Positions 55,696 to 58,383 of a DNA stretch of 58,383 bases are shown here, piece by piece (position 1 is the stretch's first letter; each line of letters begins with the position of its first letter). Both the position numbers and the translations under genes were made by a program. A model generated the notes under the pieces. The model searched no databases and was not told where the DNA came from. It was given only the letters and a program-made list of their open reading frames with translations. This stretch comes from Peptococcaceae bacterium BRH_c8a (GTDB lineage: Bacteria > Bacillota > Desulfotomaculia > Desulfotomaculales > Desulfallaceae). The stretch spans positions 1-58,383 of the forward strand of contig LADP01000017.1 of the NCBI GenBank assembly GCA_000961575.1, in the 5' to 3' direction.

Positions 55696-56175
55696 ATATA
55701 ATGGGCCCGAGTTCGGTTCCCGGATCGGTTCCCAGATCGGTGTACAGGTCGGTTCCCAGGTCGGTTCCCAGATCGGTGTACACTTCGGTGGAATATTTCC
55801 CCCGATGTCTTTTATAGGTTCCCGGGTCGGTGGAATATTTCCCCCGATGTCTTTTATAGGTTCCCGGGTCGGTGGAATATTTCCCCCGATGTCTTCGGTA
55901 GATGCCCCATACGCGCGCTTACGGGCAACATCTGACCTCTGACCCGGCCTCCCAGCCTTGGTTGGTACACGATACGTCATATCGTGGTGTCTGATAATAG
56001 TTTTTTTGTCTACTTGCGGATAGGCCTGTAGCGTCAGATTGGCTGCTGCAAACCACTCTGGCGAATTACACTTATTGTTCATGTCATAAAAATGAATCAT
56101 GAAGCCTGTGTTATTGCGTCCAACGGGTTTGTTTCGAGCCAATCTACAAAGACATTCATCCGCAGGGCAGTTCAT
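55684..56175 (-). CDS. Hypothetical protein with C-terminal 14-residue and 4-residue repeats
   Basis: 163 codons. Residues 1-95 have no repeats (MNCPADECLCRLARNKPVGR, FAAANLTLQAYPQVDKKTII, RDVARKRAYG-like basic segment). Then DIGGNIPPTREPIK occurs twice and a third time in part, encoded by 42-bp DNA repeats (about 55785-55895), then WEP/REP-type short units encoded by 12-15-bp repeats. The last codons and stop fall in the AGTTT array. No strong ribosome site. The front is unassigned; it could be a real gene with an expanding tail, or a gene broken by repeat growth. Confidence 0.45.
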   Translation of the reverse strand: MNCPADECLCRLARNKPVGRNNTGFMIHFYDMNNKCNSPEWFAAANLTLQAYPQVDKKTIIRHHDMTYRVPTKAGRPGQRSDVARKRAYGASTEDIGGNIPPTREPIKDIGGNIPPTREPIKDIGGNIPPKCTPIWEPTWEPTCTPIWEPIREPNSGPLYKLN

Positions 56176-56273
56176 GTTCGTGTGGGGGTTAGAACATGGC
56201 CACCTTCAAGCTAGCATAGGCAATTACAACGTTCAATACAAAAATTCATATTTATGATAAATATTTTCTTAAA

Positions 56274-56834
56274 CTACTGCTTCTTGCTGGTTTTTTTATT
56301 AAGTTTTAACACAATATTTCGCTTCGCTGCCATATTTTGAAACAGGTTTGCTGCAAGTGTAGCTTTTTCTTTTAGCGTTAGACTGTCAGATTCTGTTTCA
56401 GTTGCAATTTGTTCCATTACGGATCTTATATCTTGCAGTTCAAAAAGATTAACAGCCAGGCAGAAAAAACTCTTTCGCCGCCCATCGTTGTATTTTGCCA
56501 ATAAGTATTTTAAAATTCCTATTTTTTCAGCAAGTTCAGATTGATAGGATTCTATTCCTATTTTCTTGACTTTCTCGAAATCCTTTAACTGATTGCGATG
56601 AGTCATAAAGGAGTCAAACGCATCTATGCCATCATATTTTTCACAAGGATACTGATCGCATAAATAACAGTATTCAATTCCGCCACGCTGTTGGCTGCAC
56701 CTTGCAATTGCACATGGTTGATTACCAGCTCCACCCCCACAACCAGGACAGTAATTACCCAAGTGCATTGAACACAGCCCACAGTTTAAGCCACAAAGCG
56801 AAAATAAAGGATAGCACCTTGTAAAATTTTTCAT
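56274..56834 (-). CDS. DUF3795 cysteine-rich protein
   Basis: 186 residues. A cysteine-rich N-terminal half (CGLNCGLCSMHLGNYCPGCG, CSQQRGGIEYCYLCDQYPCE) fits DUF3795, a probable metal- or Fe-S-binding domain. The C-terminal half is helical and charged. The family role is unknown. The upstream region has only a modest ribosome site. Confidence 0.8.
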   Translation of the reverse strand: MKNFTRCYPLFSLCGLNCGLCSMHLGNYCPGCGGGAGNQPCAIARCSQQRGGIEYCYLCDQYPCEKYDGIDAFDSFMTHRNQLKDFEKVKKIGIESYQSELAEKIGILKYLLAKYNDGRRKSFFCLAVNLFELQDIRSVMEQIATETESDSLTLKEKATLAANLFQNMAAKRNIVLKLNKKTSKKQ

Positions 56835-56948
56835 TTGCCTAATTCCTCTGTTCCTGTTTATCGGTAAAATTATATAAATACTCAGGACTTGAACAAATTA
56901 AGCTCATAACTGTCCAAAGCCCTAGACGTCAAAGTACGTTATGTACCT

Positions 56949-57794
56949 CTATTGCTTCTTCGCTATAACAGCAAATTCGGTGGCTTCCGGGTTAAATGGT
57001 GAGCCTGCAACATCCGAGTAAAACGTATCAATCGTGAGCCCGCACTCCACAAACTCTCTCTCAAGCATCTCGGGGCTGAAATATTGCAGCCAGTTATATA
57101 TCGTTCTTGTGCGTGATTCCTCAATAACTGTATATTTATCAAGGACTACCTTTTCGTCCTCATATTTGAACGTGTTTAAAAATCCGTAATAATTATGCGA
57201 AGACCAGAAACCATTAAGGAGATTGGACTCATACATTACTGTTTCTTTTCGTTGTTCAAAAGCTGTTAATGAATAAACATCGAGAAGAACAGAACCGCCA
57301 GGTTCTAGGATCGTGTTGAACTTGTTAAGCATTTTTTCCCTCTGTTCGGGACTGAGGGCGCAGAAATCGCACATGATCATCAGAATCAGATTAAAGCGAT
57401 CATCTGTTTCAAACTCCAGGTAGTTCTGATTTAAATAACTAATGGACAGCCCTTCTCGAGTTGCGACTTCTCGTGCGTACTTAATTGACCTATTGGAGAA
57501 GTCTATACCTGTCACAATCGCCTGTCTGTGAGACAGCCTTTTCGTATACAATCCCGGCCCACAGCCGAAGTCGGCAATCTTGGTTCCCCTTTCAACGTTA
57601 AAATGGGAAGTGATCCATTCGACCGAACGATCAATAAAAGCTGCATTCCTTGAAGAAGCGTCAATGTCCTCGTTCAGATGAAACGAGAGCATCTGCCATG
57701 ATGTAAATTCGTCCGTCCACAAATCACTTGCTGTGTAAAACTCGAATGGCTTAGGACGAGTGTTTATTTTTTCCAGTTCCTCAAACATTTTCAT
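56949..57794 (-). CDS. Class I SAM-dependent methyltransferase
   Basis: 281 residues from ATG 57794 (GAGGGG 12 bases before; another in-frame ATG at 57812 precedes that). Motif I IADFGCGPGLYTKRL, motif II region IDFSNRSIKYAREVA, and LILMIMCDFCALSPEQR (motif IV area). The front part (FEFYTASDLWTDEFTSWQML) and the end resemble methyltransferase domain 25 proteins of Firmicutes. Substrate unknown. Confidence 0.85.
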   Translation of the reverse strand: MKMFEELEKINTRPKPFEFYTASDLWTDEFTSWQMLSFHLNEDIDASSRNAAFIDRSVEWITSHFNVERGTKIADFGCGPGLYTKRLSHRQAIVTGIDFSNRSIKYAREVATREGLSISYLNQNYLEFETDDRFNLILMIMCDFCALSPEQREKMLNKFNTILEPGGSVLLDVYSLTAFEQRKETVMYESNLLNGFWSSHNYYGFLNTFKYEDEKVVLDKYTVIEESRTRTIYNWLQYFSPEMLEREFVECGLTIDTFYSDVAGSPFNPEATEFAVIAKKQ

Positions 57795-57861
57795 TATTAA
57801 TAGTCCCCTCATATCTTTAAGGATTGAAACTCTTAATCTTCGATAATAGATAAGCCATCAT

Positions 57862-58011
57862 ATGAATAGCACTAAACTGCTGACGCAGTGGTTAAACAAC
57901 ATTGCGCCTATGCTTCTTTATCCACACTGCTACCGGTTTGTAGCAGTATTTTCTTTTTATGGTCACGCCTCTAAAATATTCATAGTGCCGGCAAGCACTG
58001 AAATATTTTAA
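57862..58011 (+). CDS. Small ORF just before the integrase
   Basis: 49 codons, MNSTKLLTQWLNNIAPMLLY to PASTEIF, ending 12 bp before the integrase ATG; no clear ribosome site. It includes a hairpin ACTGCTAC/GTAGCAGT followed by T-rich bases (57946-57970). Peptide or untranslated leader both possible. Confidence 0.3.
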   Translation: MNSTKLLTQWLNNIAPMLLYPHCYRFVAVFSFYGHASKIFIVPASTEIF

Positions 58012-58023
58012 AGGAGCTTATAC

Positions 58024-58383
58024 CATGACAAAAGAAGAAATCCTCAAAAAGTTGAAGTTTGACACCCGAATCAGAGGGCTGAGCCAAAACACCCAAGATG
58101 AGTATTACACCAAGGCCAAGCGTTTTCAGGACTACTACGACAAACCCGCAACAGAGCTGGACATCGATGATATCAAAAACTACTTGTACTATCTCTTAAC
58201 AGAAAAAAAGCTTGCACCCGGCTCAATCAACACGTATAACAGCGGTCTGAGATTCTTGTACAACGTAACTTTAAACAACCCCGTCAACGGAAACCAAATC
58301 CCCTGCCATCATAAGCAACGTCGCATCCCAGATATTTTAACCCGCGATGAAGTCACTAATCTTTTCAACGCCTGCGATAACTT
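58024..58383 (+). CDS. Tyrosine recombinase/integrase, N-terminal part (cut by window edge)
   Basis: 120 codons to the edge, AAGGAG before the ATG. The SAM-like core-binding domain is visible (LSQNTQDEYYTKAKRFQDYY, LAPGSINTYNSGLRFLYNV) and the catalytic domain begins (RRIPDILTRDEVTNLFNAC). The catalytic R-H-R-Y set lies outside the window. Such integrases often accompany IS91-type or other mobile elements, so the right end may be the border of one. Confidence 0.88.

Noticed and set aside
55785-55895. 42-bp tandem repeats as a CRISPR
   Set aside because: Units are directly adjacent without spacers and keep a reading frame, so they are coding minisatellites.
1-58383. CRISPR arrays, tRNA or rRNA genes
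   Set aside because: No regularly spaced repeats with unique spacers, and no tRNA or rRNA signature seen on either strand by eye.

Overview
The window looks like a chromosomal stretch of an anaerobic, spore-forming clostridium of the Peptococcaceae / Desulfotomaculum-Pelotomaculum type. This is inferred from gene content only: a clostridial butyryl-CoA/beta-oxidation cluster with Etf, a split methylmalonyl-CoA mutase with MeaB and CobO, BadF-type activases, S-layer-homology domains, a spoVB remnant and strong AGGAGG ribosome sites. No species name is claimed.

Layout. (1) 1-7.2 kb, minus strand: a c-di-GMP-I riboswitch with a terminator controls an SLH-anchored beta-propeller protein and a very large LysM/Rhs (YD-repeat) surface protein that runs off the left edge. 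(2) 7.4-26.4 kb: a decayed accessory region of small membrane proteins, frameshifted or truncated genes (alpha/beta hydrolase, spoVB, solute-binding protein, transposase, epimerase), a duplicated 1.63-kb unit, a nested inverted-repeat element and two ABC-type genes. Inside it lies a second c-di-GMP island: riboswitch - HD-GYP-like protein - unknown - CBS/GGDEF protein on the minus strand, and on the plus strand a third riboswitch in front of a ComFB-family gene. (3) 26.5-39.9 kb, minus strand: fatty-acid activation and beta-oxidation (acyl-CoA dehydrogenases, two acyl-CoA synthetases, EtfBA, thiolase, Hbd, Crt), with a PAS/AAA+/Fis sigma-54 activator upstream. I find two good -24/-12 promoters, one before bcd-etfBA-thl-hbd-crt and one before an acyl-CoA synthetase. 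(4) 40.1-43.8 kb: glgA, an isolated minC, a Nudix hydrolase and a DUF3786 gene. (5) 44-51.2 kb, plus strand: three BadF/HgdC-type activase and activase-related genes, then cobO, meaB and the two mutase subunits. (6) 51.2-55.4 kb: a cysteine desulfurase-like enzyme, a NodIJ-like ABC pair and dinB. (7) 55.4 kb to the right edge: an AGTTT microsatellite running into an ORF with 14-residue repeats, a DUF3795 protein, a methyltransferase and the start of a tyrosine recombinase.

How it fits together. The metabolic half can activate short or medium fatty acids, oxidise them to acetyl-CoA passing electrons to Etf, and process propionyl units through methylmalonyl-CoA, with CobO and MeaB supplying and protecting adenosylcobalamin. 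Sigma-54 control ties the first pathway to one activator. The surface and signalling half is organised around c-di-GMP: three class-I riboswitches in 23 kb sit before a cell-surface operon, before genes predicted to make or bind c-di-GMP, and before a candidate c-di-GMP receptor. Five striking inverted-repeat structures (a 52-bp and a 68-bp perfect palindrome, a 22-bp-arm hairpin, a ~250-bp nested element and a ~104-bp MITE-like element) add to the regulatory and mobile-DNA signal.

Limits: all homology statements come from reading the sequence, without database searches.
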